Positions 52,239 to 61,388 are shown, numbered from the stretch's first letter. The stretch is DNA of 64,000 nucleotides from Streptomyces sp. CT34 (GCF_000805335.1 NZ_KN708638.1:6121692-6185691); one strand, 5' to 3'. The notes: generated by a model not told the origin, from the letters alone. Program-made: numbers and translations.

Positions 52239-53078
52239 ATGAATGCCATCATCACCGCTACCGAACTCGCGAGCGAGTTGGCGGGTCCCGCCGCTCCGCT
52301 GCTCCTGGACGTGCGCTACCAGGTGGGCGGCCCGCCCGGTCGCCCCACGTACGAGGCCGGTCACCTGCCCGGCGCGGTCTATGTGGACCTCGAAGGCGAA
52401 CTGGCCGGGCCGCCCGGCCCGGCCGGCCGGCATCCGCTCCCCGACCTCGCCGTCTTCACCGCCGCCATGCGGGCTGCAGGCGTCACCGCCGGCCGTCCGG
52501 TGGTCGTCTACGACGGCGGCCAGGGGTGGGCCGCGGCCCGTGCGTGGTGGCTGCTGCGCTGGGCGGGTCACCCGGACGTGCGAGTTCTCGACGGCGGGCT
52601 TGCCGCCTGGCGGGCGTCCGATGGCGCCATGAGTGTCGACAAAGTGACTCCGCCGGTTGGTGACTTCACCCCCGCCCCCGGGGCGATGCCGCTGCTGACG
52701 GCGGACGAGGCGGCGGCGCTGGCTCGCCGCGGCGCCCTCCTGGACGCACGGGCGGGCGAGCGCTACCGGGGCGAGGTCGAGCCCATCGACCGGGTCGCGG
52801 GCCACATCCCGGGCGCGGTGTCGGCCCCGACGACCGAGAACGTCGCCGACGGCAGCACGGTCTTCCGTGACGCCACCGAACTCGCCGAGCGGTTCGCCGC
52901 ACTGGGCGCCACCGCGGACGCCGAGGTCGGCGTCTACTGCGGCTCCGGGGTCTCCGCGGCCCACCAGGTGCTCGCCCTCGCGGTCGCCGGCATCCCGGCC
53001 GCGCTGTACGTCGGTTCCTGGAGCGAATGGTCCGCCGACCCGTCCCGGCCCATCGCCACCGGCCCGCAGCCCGGCTGA
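52239..53078 (+). CDS. Thiosulfate/3-mercaptopyruvate sulfurtransferase
   Basis: This 279-residue protein has two rhodanese domains. The N-terminal one lacks a catalytic cysteine (LLLDVRYQVGGPPGRPTYEAGHLPGAVYVDLEGEL, then VVVYDGGQGWAAARAWWLLRWAGH). The C-terminal one carries the active-site loop VYCGSGVSAAHQVLAL. The CGSGV(S) loop, near CGSGVTA of 3-mercaptopyruvate sulfurtransferases, favours that substrate over thiosulfate. The protein is cytoplasmic. The ATG at 52239 is preferred for the AGGATGAGG upstream; an ATG three codons earlier is in frame. It is convergent with sepH, with a hairpin between. Confidence 0.93.
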   Translation: MNAIITATELASELAGPAAPLLLDVRYQVGGPPGRPTYEAGHLPGAVYVDLEGELAGPPGPAGRHPLPDLAVFTAAMRAAGVTAGRPVVVYDGGQGWAAARAWWLLRWAGHPDVRVLDGGLAAWRASDGAMSVDKVTPPVGDFTPAPGAMPLLTADEAAALARRGALLDARAGERYRGEVEPIDRVAGHIPGAVSAPTTENVADGSTVFRDATELAERFAALGATADAEVGVYCGSGVSAAHQVLALAVAGIPAALYVGSWSEWSADPSRPIATGPQPG

Positions 53079-53118
53079 GCCCCTGCCGGGGCTCGCGGCG
53101 GGCCCCGTACGACGGCGT

Positions 53119-53150
53119 CCGCCCGCCCCCTGGAAGCAGGGGACGGGCGG
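53119..53150. terminator. Bidirectional terminator between sulfurtransferase gene and sepH
   Basis: CCGCCCG-CCCCCT (53119-53131) pairs with AGGGG-A-CGGGCGG (53138-53150) with one mismatch and a six-base loop, between convergent stops. Confidence 0.75.
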
Positions 53151-53191
53151 GCGGGGACTTCCTCGGCGGGCATGGGCGGCCCGCTCCCGCG

Positions 53192-54262
53192 CTACTCGGG
53201 CTTCTTGCGCCGGGTGCCGAAGACGATCTCGTCCCAGCTGGGCACCGCGGCCCGGCGCCCGGGGCGCACGCCGTCCGCCTCGGCCTGCCGGTCCGTCGTC
53301 CCGGTGAGCCGGTCGCGGTGGCCGGCGACCGCCCGAGGCATGAGCACGTCGGCGTACGCGGAACCCGCGCCCGCGCTCGCCGCCGGGGCGGGCGGTTCCT
53401 CGACCTCGGCCTCCGTCGGTTCCTCCTGCTGCTGCGGCGTCTTGGCGGTCTCCGGCACGACCATGTCGCCACGGAAACTCGGCACCGCCTCCAGCAGGCT
53501 GGTCAGCGAATCCCGCTCCCGCTCGCCGGTGGCCTCCTCGCCGTCCCGCGACTCGTCCCGCTCCTCACCGCCGGACGGCGCGGTGCGGTCGCCGCGATCG
53601 GGCATCTGGCGGTCCAGGGCGCGGTCCAGCGGGCGGTCGCGCGGCAGCCGCGCGATACGGGGCACGAACGGGAAGCTCGGCTCGGGGGTGTCGTCGCTCT
53701 CGCCGATCAGCGCCCGCGCCTCGTCGTCCACGGCCTGGACGAGCCGCCGCGGCGGGTCGTACGTCCATGTCGCCGAGCGCGGTTCGCCGGCGACCCGGTA
53801 GACCAGCAGCACCTCCCAGGTGCCGTCGTCGCGGCGCCAGGAGTCCCACTGGGCGCTGTCCTTGTCGGCGCCGCGCAGCAGCAGCCGCTCCGCGACCGCC
53901 TCGCCGAGCTGCGGACCGTTGTTCTCGCCGGGCCGCCGCACCGGGGTCTTGCGCGCCCGCTCGGCCATGAACGCCCGCTCCGCGAGCACCGGCCCCTCGA
54001 AACGGCGTACCCGGTCGACGGGGATGCCGGCGAGCTGAGCGACCTCCTCCGCGGAGGCACCGGCTCGTATCCGCGCCTGGATGTCCCGCGGGCGCAGGTG
54101 GCTCTCGACTTCGATCTCGATCTGGCCCAGACGGGCGCGGTCGTTGCGGACGGCAGCGCGCAGCCGCTCATCGATCGGAAGCGTGTACTCGGTGCTGTCC
54201 GCAGCTTTGAGCACCAGCCGTGTGCCGTCGTTGGAGACGGCCACGACACGCAGTTCGGGCAT
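53192..54262 (-). CDS. sepH: Cell division protein SepH (DUF3071)
   Basis: This 356-residue actinobacterial FtsZ-binding protein stimulates FtsZ assembly and is needed for proper septation. The N-terminal DUF3071 domain (MPELRVVAVSNDGTRLVLKA at 1-20, DERLRAAVRNDRARLGQIEI near 32-50) contains a helix-turn-helix-like segment (RPRDIQARIRAGASAEEVAQ, LAGIPVDRVRRFEGPVLAER, residues 57-97). A middle part (WRRDDGTWEVLLVYRVAG) and a disordered Asp/Glu/Arg/Pro-rich C-terminal half end in the conserved PSWDEIVFGTRRKKPE motif. The start is ATG 54262 with GGGAGG five bases upstream. It is convergent with the sulfurtransferase gene. Placement matches S. coelicolor sepH by recollection. Confidence 0.95.
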   Translation of the reverse strand: MPELRVVAVSNDGTRLVLKAADSTEYTLPIDERLRAAVRNDRARLGQIEIEVESHLRPRDIQARIRAGASAEEVAQLAGIPVDRVRRFEGPVLAERAFMAERARKTPVRRPGENNGPQLGEAVAERLLLRGADKDSAQWDSWRRDDGTWEVLLVYRVAGEPRSATWTYDPPRRLVQAVDDEARALIGESDDTPEPSFPFVPRIARLPRDRPLDRALDRQMPDRGDRTAPSGGEERDESRDGEEATGERERDSLTSLLEAVPSFRGDMVVPETAKTPQQQEEPTEAEVEEPPAPAASAGAGSAYADVLMPRAVAGHRDRLTGTTDRQAEADGVRPGRRAAVPSWDEIVFGTRRKKPE

Positions 54263-54759
54263 GGGGACCTCCCGGGTGGTGCCTGCCGACGTCACGTGCG
54301 TCGCTGCTTCCGCTAGTCGAGTGTGGCCTGCCCGGGTGCAGCCTGCCACAACATTGCCGAGTTGCCCGGCGTGTCGGGGCTTGGCCCAGAAACGCCGTTA
54401 TGACACGGTTACCAGTTCGCAACGCTCAGTGACCATGCCGCTTGCCCTGTCACCGATCACCCGTGCCGAGCGACGGCGCCCCAGGGAGGGGTGCCACCTT
54501 CAGGGCCCCTCCCGCGGGTCCGGGCAGCCGGACGGGAACCGGGGCCAGGGCTCGCCACAGTACTCCATTCGGGCCACCGAGGTGGACCGCCGCGCCGCCG
54601 AAGTTCTCGTAAGCCAACGGAGTTGAGTCGCCTTGTCGACCTCTCTACCTGCAACGACGGTGTCGAGTTTCACAGATTCCCCAGATTCGGAACTATTGAC
54701 TCCGCCACTTGGTCACTTCTCCATGCAATATGGATCTAAGGGGCGATCAAAGGTAGGAG
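54263..54759. other. Gene-free region between sepH and the Pro/Ser-rich membrane protein gene
   Basis: This 497-base divergent gap holds a hairpin GGGAGGGG (54484-54491) with CCCCTCCC (54506-54513), an AGATTC direct repeat (54674-54689 area) and a TTGACT (54696-54701) that could be a -35. The 100 bases before the downstream gene are unusually AT-rich for this chromosome. Confidence 0.5.
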
Positions 54760-55971
54760 ATGGACGAAAAAACCGAAACCGACACGAAGAAGAAAGAGAA
54801 ACGGATAGACCTGAGCCTCGCCCAGGTCTCCGGTAGCGCCCTCGCCGCAGCCGTCGCCGCGTACCTCGCGGGTCAGCTCAGCTTGTACGGAACCATGATC
54901 GGCGCAGGTGTCGTCAGCGTCATCGCCACGACCGGCGGTTCCATATTCCAGCACCTGTTCCGGCGCACCGGCGAACAGATCAAGGAAGCAGCCGTCACCA
55001 CACGGCCGAAGCCACGCCGTTTCTCCACCCCTCGACCCAGATCCACCACCGGGCAGGCGGATCCCGCCGGCCCCACCAGAGTGTTGCCCACCTTCGACAA
55101 GCAGGGCGCGGAGGACACCGTCACCTCCGTAGCGCGTAAGCCCGGCCCCGCCGCGGCCCGTACGCAGCTCATCCCGCGCGCCGAGCAGGCGCGCCGCCGC
55201 GACCCCGCCCACGCCCACCCGGCCGACGACCCCACGCGCCTGCTGCGCACCCTCGGCCGCGACGCCACGCGCGCACCGCGCCCGGCGAACGGCGCCGGCC
55301 GGGCGGGGGACACCGACGGCACCGACCGGACGCAGCTCGTCCCGCGCCTCGACGAGCGGACCGTGGCCCTGGGCCAGGCCGCTCCCCGGGAAGCCGCGGC
55401 GACAGCCGTACTCCCGCAGGCCGGCGGGCCCGGCTCCACGGTGGCCGACGAGGAGGAGAACACCGCCACATACGGCACCCGGCTGCGCGGCTGGAAGCGG
55501 CCCGCACTCGGCGCGCTCGCCGTGTTCGTGCTGGCGATGGGCGCCGTCACCGCCACCGAACTGTTCACCGGTGAGACGCCGAGCGGCGCCCAGGGCACCA
55601 CGGTCGGCAACCTGACCACCGGGTTCATCCCGCACCGGCCCAGCACCCCGGCGCCGACCCCCGGCCACTCCTCCGGAAGCGGCAAGGACGGCGGCAGCGG
55701 TGCGCCGTCACCGGGCCCGAGCCGGTCCGGCGACACCGGCACCGGCGGTGGGACGGACCGCGGTACGCCTTCCCCGTCGACGACGCCCTCCGACCGCGGT
55801 TCCGACTCCCCGAGCCCCGGTACGTCCTCGTCCGCGAAGCCGTCACCGAGCCACTCCACCGGCACCGACGGCGGCAGCGGCGACGACTCCAAGGGCGGCG
55901 CGACCCCGGGGCACCAGCAGAGCCAGAAGAACCCCGACACCCAGCAGTCGCCCGTTCCGAAGAATCCCTGA
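54760..55971 (+). CDS. Pro/Ser/Thr-rich membrane protein of unknown function
   Basis: This 403-residue protein is not assigned to a functional family. It has a charged N-terminus, a hydrophobic region at residues 22-68 (GSALAAAVAAYLAGQLSLYG, TMIGAGVVSVIATTGGSIF), a cytoplasmic linker to about residue 242 and a single membrane segment near 244-266 (RPALGALAVFVLAMGAVTAT). An extracytoplasmic Ser/Pro/Gly/Thr-rich tail follows. In the linker a short threonine motif recurs: TRVLP, TQLIP, TRLLR, TQLVP and TAVLP, a spacing that recalls phospho-threonine docking sites. The start is ATG 54760, with GGTAGGAG overlapping it closely. It is divergent from sepH, and a wall- or division-related role is only a guess. 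Confidence 0.78.
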   Translation: MDEKTETDTKKKEKRIDLSLAQVSGSALAAAVAAYLAGQLSLYGTMIGAGVVSVIATTGGSIFQHLFRRTGEQIKEAAVTTRPKPRRFSTPRPRSTTGQADPAGPTRVLPTFDKQGAEDTVTSVARKPGPAAARTQLIPRAEQARRRDPAHAHPADDPTRLLRTLGRDATRAPRPANGAGRAGDTDGTDRTQLVPRLDERTVALGQAAPREAAATAVLPQAGGPGSTVADEEENTATYGTRLRGWKRPALGALAVFVLAMGAVTATELFTGETPSGAQGTTVGNLTTGFIPHRPSTPAPTPGHSSGSGKDGGSGAPSPGPSRSGDTGTGGGTDRGTPSPSTTPSDRGSDSPSPGTSSSAKPSPSHSTGTDGGSGDDSKGGATPGHQQSQKNPDTQQSPVPKNP

Positions 55972-56098
55972 CGAAGGATCGCCCCCCTCCTGAGGGGCGG
56001 ACCACCGCACCTGGTGGACCGTCCTTCGGCCGTGGCCCGGTGCCCCATCAAGGGACGCCGGGTCACCGCCGTCACGGGGCGGCGGGAGACCGCACCGC

Positions 56099-57439
56099 TC
56101 AGTCGCCCAGGACCTGGCGCAGATACCCGTTGGTGAACCGGCGTTCCGGGTCCAGCCGGTCGCGGAGCGCGGTGAACTCACCGAACCGCGGATAGACCTC
56201 GGCGAGGTAACTGGCGTCGCGGGTGTGCAACTTGCCCCAGTGGGGGCGCCCGTCGTGCGCCGTCATGATCCGCTCGGCGGCGGCGAAGTACGCCTGGTAC
56301 GGCGTCCCTCGGTACATGTGCACCGCGATGTACACGGTGTCCCGGCCCGAGGCGGTGGACAGGGCGATGTCGTCGCCCGGCGCGGTCCGCACCTCCACGG
56401 GGAAACTGACCCTGAGGTCCGACCGCTCCATCATCGTCTTGAGCTGCCCCAGAGCCTCGATCGCGGCCTCCCTGGGCAGCGCGTACTCCATCTCCACGAA
56501 GCGCACTCGCCGCGGCGAGGTGAACACCTTGTACGGGATGTCGGTGTACGTACGGGCCGACAGCGCACGGCTGGAGACCTTGGCGATACCCGGGATCGCG
56601 GCCGGTACCGCCCGGCCGACGGCGCAGGCGACCTGGAACACCCCGTTGGACAGCAGCTCGTCCTCGATCCAGCCGCTCACCCTCCCGGGTGGCGCCGCCG
56701 GGCCCTGACTGCGGTTGTTGCGCTTGGTGTTGCAGTTGCCGGTGTGCGGGAACCAGTAGAACTCGAAGTGCTCGTTCTCGGCGACCAGTTCGGCGAAGCG
56801 GTCGGTCACCTCGTCGAAAGGCATCGGCTCCTCACGGGCGGTCAGCAGGAACTCCGGCTCCACGGCGAAGGTCAGCTCACTGATGACGCCGAGTGCACCC
56901 AGGCCCAGTCGGGCCGCGGCGAAGACGTCCGGGTTCTCCTCGGCGGAGCAGCCGAGGACCGAGCCGTCGGCGGTGACCAGTTCCAGAGCGGTGATCTGGG
57001 CCGCGATCGAGGCGGAGTCGCGGCCGGTGCCGTGGGTGCCGGTGCTGGTGGCCCCGGAGACGGTCTGCTCCATGATGTCGCCCATGTTGGTCAGCGACAG
57101 TCCGTGCGCGGCCAGCGCCCGGTTGAGGTGCTTGAGCGGGGTGCCGGCGGCGACGGTCACCCTCCCGGACTCGCGGTCGATCCTGCGTATGCCGGTGAGC
57201 CGGTCCGGGCGGATCAGCAGCCCGTCGGTGGCCGCGGCAGGGGTGAAGGAGTGCCCGGTGCCGACCGCCTTGACCGTCAGCCCGTCCGCGGCGGCGGCGC
57301 GCACCGCGGCGGCCAGCTCCTCGGTGCTCGCCGGTGCTGCGACCCGGGCGGGGCGGGCGGTGACGTTCCCCGCCCAGTTGCGCCAGGGCCCTCCCGATCC
57401 GCGTCCTCCCGTGCCGCCGATGACATCGGTGACCGCCAT
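56099..57439 (-). CDS. FAD-linked sugar-lactone oxidase (D-arabinono-1,4-lactone oxidase family)
   Basis: This 446-residue flavoenzyme has an N-terminal FAD_binding_4 (VAO-type) domain: WRNWAGNVTARPARVAAPAS, the flavin loop VKAVGTGHSFTPAAATDGLL with the GHS motif, and MGDIMEQTVSGATSTGTHGTG. The C-terminal aldonolactone oxidase domain has FEFYWFPHTGNC and the catalytic-region HWGKLHTRDASYLAEVYPRFGEF. The family oxidises sugar lactones such as gulono- or arabinono-lactone, using oxygen or another acceptor. The exact substrate is not visible. The ATG at 57439 precedes a short Gly-rich lead-in. It is convergent with the membrane protein gene; no signal peptide is seen. Confidence 0.92.
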   Translation of the reverse strand: MAVTDVIGGTGGRGSGGPWRNWAGNVTARPARVAAPASTEELAAAVRAAAADGLTVKAVGTGHSFTPAAATDGLLIRPDRLTGIRRIDRESGRVTVAAGTPLKHLNRALAAHGLSLTNMGDIMEQTVSGATSTGTHGTGRDSASIAAQITALELVTADGSVLGCSAEENPDVFAAARLGLGALGVISELTFAVEPEFLLTAREEPMPFDEVTDRFAELVAENEHFEFYWFPHTGNCNTKRNNRSQGPAAPPGRVSGWIEDELLSNGVFQVACAVGRAVPAAIPGIAKVSSRALSARTYTDIPYKVFTSPRRVRFVEMEYALPREAAIEALGQLKTMMERSDLRVSFPVEVRTAPGDDIALSTASGRDTVYIAVHMYRGTPYQAYFAAAERIMTAHDGRPHWGKLHTRDASYLAEVYPRFGEFTALRDRLDPERRFTNGYLRQVLGD

Positions 57440-57885
57440 GGTGACGTCCCCTCCCCTCTGTGCGGGTCGGCCGGGTTCGACCGTTGTTGGTGTCAGCGCA
57501 TGATGTCAGTCACCGACACGACATCCAGGCGGGGTGACGGGAATCACACCGCTGGGGAATCGGCTGCAATCGTCCGGCTCCTGGACATGTCGTACCGACG
57601 GTAACTCGGAAAGTTGGCCGGGATGTTGCCGGGGCCGCCCCCCAGGGGACCGGGCGGGAGCATGAGCGCGCACCAGCTGGAGACGGGCCTCGCGGGTGAC
57701 ACGCGAACTCGTGGAGCAGAGGGGTGCGTCGGTTTCACCGTGGAGCAGAGAGGTGCGTCGGTTTTCTGACGGTGCAGAGAGGGGCGTGCTGGAGCAGACG
57801 CGATGAAGCAGAGAGGAGTGCCGGTGTCGCCAGCTCCCTGGGGTCGCTTCCCCCCGGAAGCAGCTTCTTCGATTTCTTCGATGAG
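57440..57885. other. Gene-free stretch with GAGCAGAGAGG repeats
   Basis: This 446-base gap lies between the oxidase start and the end of the MFS gene. Its second half is the tandem repeat at 57710-57830. No gene was recognised. Confidence 0.55.
57710..57830. repeat. Degenerate tandem repeat, about 29-bp units
   Basis: GTGGAGCAGAGGGGTGCGTC (from 57712) recurs as GTGGAGCAGAGAGGTGCGTC (from 57740). It then degrades into GGTGCAGAGAGGGGCGTGCT and ATGAAGCAGAGAGGAGTGCC copies up to about 57830. Confidence 0.75.
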
Positions 57886-59172
57886 TCAGCTCGTCCGCGA
57901 CGGGTCGTGCCGCTCGTCGGCCGGGACTTCCACCAGGGACGGGATGCCGCTGGCCGCCGGGGTGGACGGGGGCGGCGCGGACCGTGGGCGGAGCCGGCGG
58001 TAGCCGGCGACTGCGACGAGGGCGGCGAGTACGCCCGCGGTCAGCGGTACCAGATAGGCGCGGTCGGCGCCGGCGGCGTCCACCACCCAGCCGGCCGCCG
58101 AGGAGCCGAGCGCGACCCCCACCGCCAGGCCGGTGCTCGTCCACGTCATGCCCTCGGTCAGCTGCGCACGCGGCACATGCTCCTCGACCAGCGCCATGGT
58201 CGTCACCATCGTCGGCGCGATCGACAGCCCCGCCAGGAACAGCGCGGCGGCCAGCAGCGTCAGCGATCCCGTCAACGACGCCACCGCCTGGAGCGGAGCC
58301 ATGCTCACCGCCATCGCCGCGACCCCCACCAGCCACCGGCGGGCAGGATGCCCGGAGAGGTGCAGCAGCCCGAACACCGCACCGGCCACGCACGACCCGA
58401 GGGCGTACACCGCGAGCACCAGGCTCGCCGCGGCCTTGTGGCCCTGCTCCTGGGCGAACGCGACGGTCACCACATCGATCGCCCCGAAGATCGCGCCGGT
58501 CGCGACGAACGTCCCCACCAGCACCCGCAGCCCCCGGGACCGCAGCGCCGACCCCCTGGCGTGCTGCTCCCGCGGATGCGGCACCGGCTCCGTCGTACGC
58601 TGCGCGGTCAGCCAGAAGACCCCCGTGGCCAGGAATACCGCGGCCAGCAGCGGCCCGGCCTCCGGGAACCAGGCAGTGGACAGGCCGATGGACAGGATCG
58701 GGCCGACGATGAAGCACATCTCGTCGACGATCGACTCCCACGAATACGCGGTGTGCAGCTCGCGCGGGGCGCCCCGGTACAGCTCCGCCCAGCGGGCCCG
58801 GACCATCGAGCCGACGCTCGGCACACAGCCCGCGCACGCCGCGAAGCAGAACAGCGTCCAGTCCGCCCAGCGCTGCTGAGCGCTGAGCAGCAGCCCGGCG
58901 ATCGCGGTGAGCGACACCAGGGTGGCCGGACGCAGCACCCGCCGTTGGCCGTGCCGGTCGACCAGCCGGGAGATCTGCGGGCCGATCAGGGCCGCCGACA
59001 GTGCGATCGTCGCGGACAGCGCCCCCGCCAGGCCGTAGCGGCCGGTCAGCTGGGACACCATCGTGACGACGCCGATGCCCGTCATCGACAGCGTCATGCG
59101 GCCCAGCAGCCCGGCGGCGGAGAAGGACTTGGTGCCGGGGCGGCCGAAGATGGCGCGGTAGGGACTGGGCAA
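57886..59172 (-). CDS. MFS transporter
   Basis: This 428-residue integral membrane protein has about twelve hydrophobic segments (for example MTLSMTGIGVVTMVSQLTG, LVGTFVATGAIFGAIDVVTVAF, LVLAVYALGSCVAGAVFGLL and VGVALGSSAAGWVVDAAGA) and an MFS loop-2/3 motif variant ISRLVDRHGQRRVLRPATL. The central cytoplasmic loop is TTEPVPHPREQHARGS. The pattern is close to actinobacterial drug or sugar exporters. The start is TTG 59172, with GCGGAGC nine bases upstream giving MPSPYRAIFGRPGTKSFSAAG; upstream frame content is unlike an MFS protein. No TTA codon was noticed. It is divergent from the ferrochelatase gene. Confidence 0.9.
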   Translation of the reverse strand: MPSPYRAIFGRPGTKSFSAAGLLGRMTLSMTGIGVVTMVSQLTGRYGLAGALSATIALSAALIGPQISRLVDRHGQRRVLRPATLVSLTAIAGLLLSAQQRWADWTLFCFAACAGCVPSVGSMVRARWAELYRGAPRELHTAYSWESIVDEMCFIVGPILSIGLSTAWFPEAGPLLAAVFLATGVFWLTAQRTTEPVPHPREQHARGSALRSRGLRVLVGTFVATGAIFGAIDVVTVAFAQEQGHKAAASLVLAVYALGSCVAGAVFGLLHLSGHPARRWLVGVAAMAVSMAPLQAVASLTGSLTLLAAALFLAGLSIAPTMVTTMALVEEHVPRAQLTEGMTWTSTGLAVGVALGSSAAGWVVDAAGADRAYLVPLTAGVLAALVAVAGYRRLRPRSAPPPSTPAASGIPSLVEVPADERHDPSRTS

Positions 59173-59341
59173 CGGGGGTGCTCCGCCAGGTGAGGACCGA
59201 AACTCGGTAAGGAACGTCTGTGGCCGATACAGCTTACGGGCGAAGGGGTGCCCGGCGCCTCCCGATTTCCGCCGGGTTCCGGCCGGCCACACCGGGGGCC
59301 TGGCCCCTCGTATCCGGGGCCGGGGTGGGAGGATCGGAGGC

Positions 59342-60496
59342 ATGCCCGAACAGCGCGATCCCCGCCCCTTCGACGCCTTGCTGCTGCTGTCCTTCGGAGG
59401 ACCCGAGGGACCCGAAGACGTCGTGCCCTTCCTGGAGAACGTCACCCGTGGCCGCGGCATCCCCCGTGAGCGCCTCAAGGAGGTGGGCCGGCACTACTTC
59501 CTGTTCGGCGGCGTCAGCCCCATCAACGCCCAGAACCGGGAACTCCTCGACGTGCTGCGCAAGGACTTCGCCGAACACGGCCTCGACCTGCCCGTCTACT
59601 GGGGCAACCGCAACTGGGCGCCCTACCTGACCGACACCCTGCGCACCATGGTCACCGACGGCCACCGCCGTATCGCCGTCCTGGCCACCAGCGCCTACGC
59701 CTCGTACTCCGGCTGCCGGCAGTACCGCGAGAACCTGGCCGACGCGCTCGCCGCCCTCCAGGCCGAGGGCCTGCCGGTACCCCGGGTCGACAAGCTGCGG
59801 CACTACTTCAACCACCCCGGCTTCATCCGCCCGATGATCGACGGGGTGCTGGCCTCCCTGGCCGAACTCCCCGAGGACGCCCGGGCCGGCGCCCACATCG
59901 CGTTCACCACGCACTCCATCCCCACGGCGGCCGCCGACACCTCCGGTACGCCGGCCGAGCACACCGAGGGCGGTGAGGGCGGCGCCTACGTGGCGCAGCA
60001 CCTGGACGTCGCGCAGGTGATCGCCGACGCCGTACGGGACGAGACCGGCGTCGCCCACCCCTGGCGGCTCGTCTACCAGTCGCGCAGCGGCGCCCCGCAC
60101 ATCCCGTGGCTGGAACCCGACATCTGCGACCACCTGGAGGAGCTGCACGGCGCCGGCGTCCCGGCCGTCGTCATGGCGCCCATCGGCTTCGTCTCGGATC
60201 ACATGGAGGTCAAGTACGACCTCGACACCGAGGCCACCGCCAAGGCCGCCGAACTGGGACTGCCGGTCGCCCGCTCGGCCACCGTCGGCGCCGACCCGCG
60301 GTTCGCCGCGGCCGTCCGCGACCTCCTCCTGGAGCGCGCGGCCACCGAACGGGGCGCCACCCCTGAGCGCTGCGCCCTGGGTACGCTCGGCGCCGGGCAC
60401 GACCTCTGCCCCCTCGGCTGCTGCCCCGCCCGCGCCCCCCGCCCGGCCGCCGCCGGCGCCGACTGGGAGGGCCCCGTCGCCCAGGCTCCCGCGTAA
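59342..60496 (+). CDS. hemH: Ferrochelatase (coproporphyrin-type in actinobacteria)
   Basis: This 384-residue enzyme inserts ferrous iron into porphyrin; in actinobacteria the substrate is coproporphyrin III, so it is also called CpfC. It has DALLLLSFGGPEGPEDVVPFLENVTRGRGIP at the N-terminus, YWGNRNWAPYLTDTL, the metal-site histidine in HIAFTTHSIPTAAAD, WRLVYQSRSGAPHIPWLEPDI and PIGFVSDHMEVKYDLDTEA with the conserved histidine and glutamate. Near the C-terminus RCALGTLGAGHDLCPLGCCPA supplies four cysteines like the [2Fe-2S] site of actinobacterial enzymes. The start is ATG 59342 with GGGAGG upstream. The next gene follows after 54 bases. Confidence 0.97.
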   Translation: MPEQRDPRPFDALLLLSFGGPEGPEDVVPFLENVTRGRGIPRERLKEVGRHYFLFGGVSPINAQNRELLDVLRKDFAEHGLDLPVYWGNRNWAPYLTDTLRTMVTDGHRRIAVLATSAYASYSGCRQYRENLADALAALQAEGLPVPRVDKLRHYFNHPGFIRPMIDGVLASLAELPEDARAGAHIAFTTHSIPTAAADTSGTPAEHTEGGEGGAYVAQHLDVAQVIADAVRDETGVAHPWRLVYQSRSGAPHIPWLEPDICDHLEELHGAGVPAVVMAPIGFVSDHMEVKYDLDTEATAKAAELGLPVARSATVGADPRFAAAVRDLLLERAATERGATPERCALGTLGAGHDLCPLGCCPARAPRPAAAGADWEGPVAQAPA

Positions 60497-60550
60497 CCCC
60501 CGTCGCCCAGGCCCCGTACGGCCCCGTCCCTCGCCCGAGCAAGGAGCATC

Positions 60551-61366
60551 GTGCCCGACCCGCAGCACCCCGACCCCCTCCGCGACGAACTCCTCGAACT
60601 GGCCCTGGAAGCCGCCCGCCGCGCCGGCACCCTGCTGCGCGACAGCCGCCCCGCCGACCTCGGTGTGGCCGCCACCAAGACCAGTCCCATCGACGTCGTC
60701 ACGGAGATGGACCTCGCCTCCGAGAAGCTGATCACCGACTTCATCGGGGAGCACCGCCCCGACGACGGCTTCCTGGGGGAGGAGGGCGCCGGTGTGGAGG
60801 GCACCAGTGGCGTCCGCTGGGTCATCGACCCCGTGGACGGCACCGTCAACTACCTGTACGGGCTGCCCTCCTGGGCCGTGTCCATCGCGGCGGAGCAGGA
60901 CGGCGAGACGGTGGTCGGGGTGGTCGCCGCCCCGATGCGCCAGGAGACCTACCAGGCCGTCCTGGGCCGCGGCGCCCGCCGCAACGGCGAGCCGATCCGC
61001 CACCGGCCCGCCCCGCCGCTCTCCCAGGCCCTCGTCGGCACCGGCTTCGGCTACCTCACCGAGCGCCGCGCCGCCCAGGCCGAGGTCGCCCGCGCCCTGA
61101 TCCCGCAGGTCCGCGACATCCGGCGGGGCGGCTCGGCCGCGATCGACCTGTGCGACGTGGCCTGCGGCCGGCTCGACGCCTACTACGAGCGCGGGCTGAA
61201 CCCCTGGGACTTGGCGGCCGGCGTGCTGATCGCCACCGAGGCCGGCGCGCTCACCGGGGGCCGCCCCGGCAAGGCCGCCTCCCACGAGCTGACGCTCGCC
61301 GCCTCACCGGACCTCTTCGCCGAGCTCCAGCCGCTGCTCGACGGCCTCGGCGCCTGGCACGACTGA
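60551..61366 (+). CDS. Inositol monophosphatase family protein
   Basis: This is a 271-residue magnesium-dependent phosphatase. Motif A is WVIDPVDGTVNYLYGLPSWAVSIA (metal aspartates) and motif B is GLNPWDLAAGVLIATEAGALTGG; the first metal glutamate lies in GFLGEEGAGVEG, and KTSPIDVVTEMDLASEKLI supplies the N-terminal loop. Members hydrolyse inositol-1-phosphate, histidinol phosphate or PAP; the specificity here is not certain. The GTG at 60551 has AAGGAG upstream. It follows ferrochelatase in the same direction and is followed by a perfect 15-bp terminator hairpin. Confidence 0.93.
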   Translation: MPDPQHPDPLRDELLELALEAARRAGTLLRDSRPADLGVAATKTSPIDVVTEMDLASEKLITDFIGEHRPDDGFLGEEGAGVEGTSGVRWVIDPVDGTVNYLYGLPSWAVSIAAEQDGETVVGVVAAPMRQETYQAVLGRGARRNGEPIRHRPAPPLSQALVGTGFGYLTERRAAQAEVARALIPQVRDIRRGGSAAIDLCDVACGRLDAYYERGLNPWDLAAGVLIATEAGALTGGRPGKAASHELTLAASPDLFAELQPLLDGLGAWHD

Positions 61367-61388
61367 CCCGCTCCGCGGGCGCACAGGA

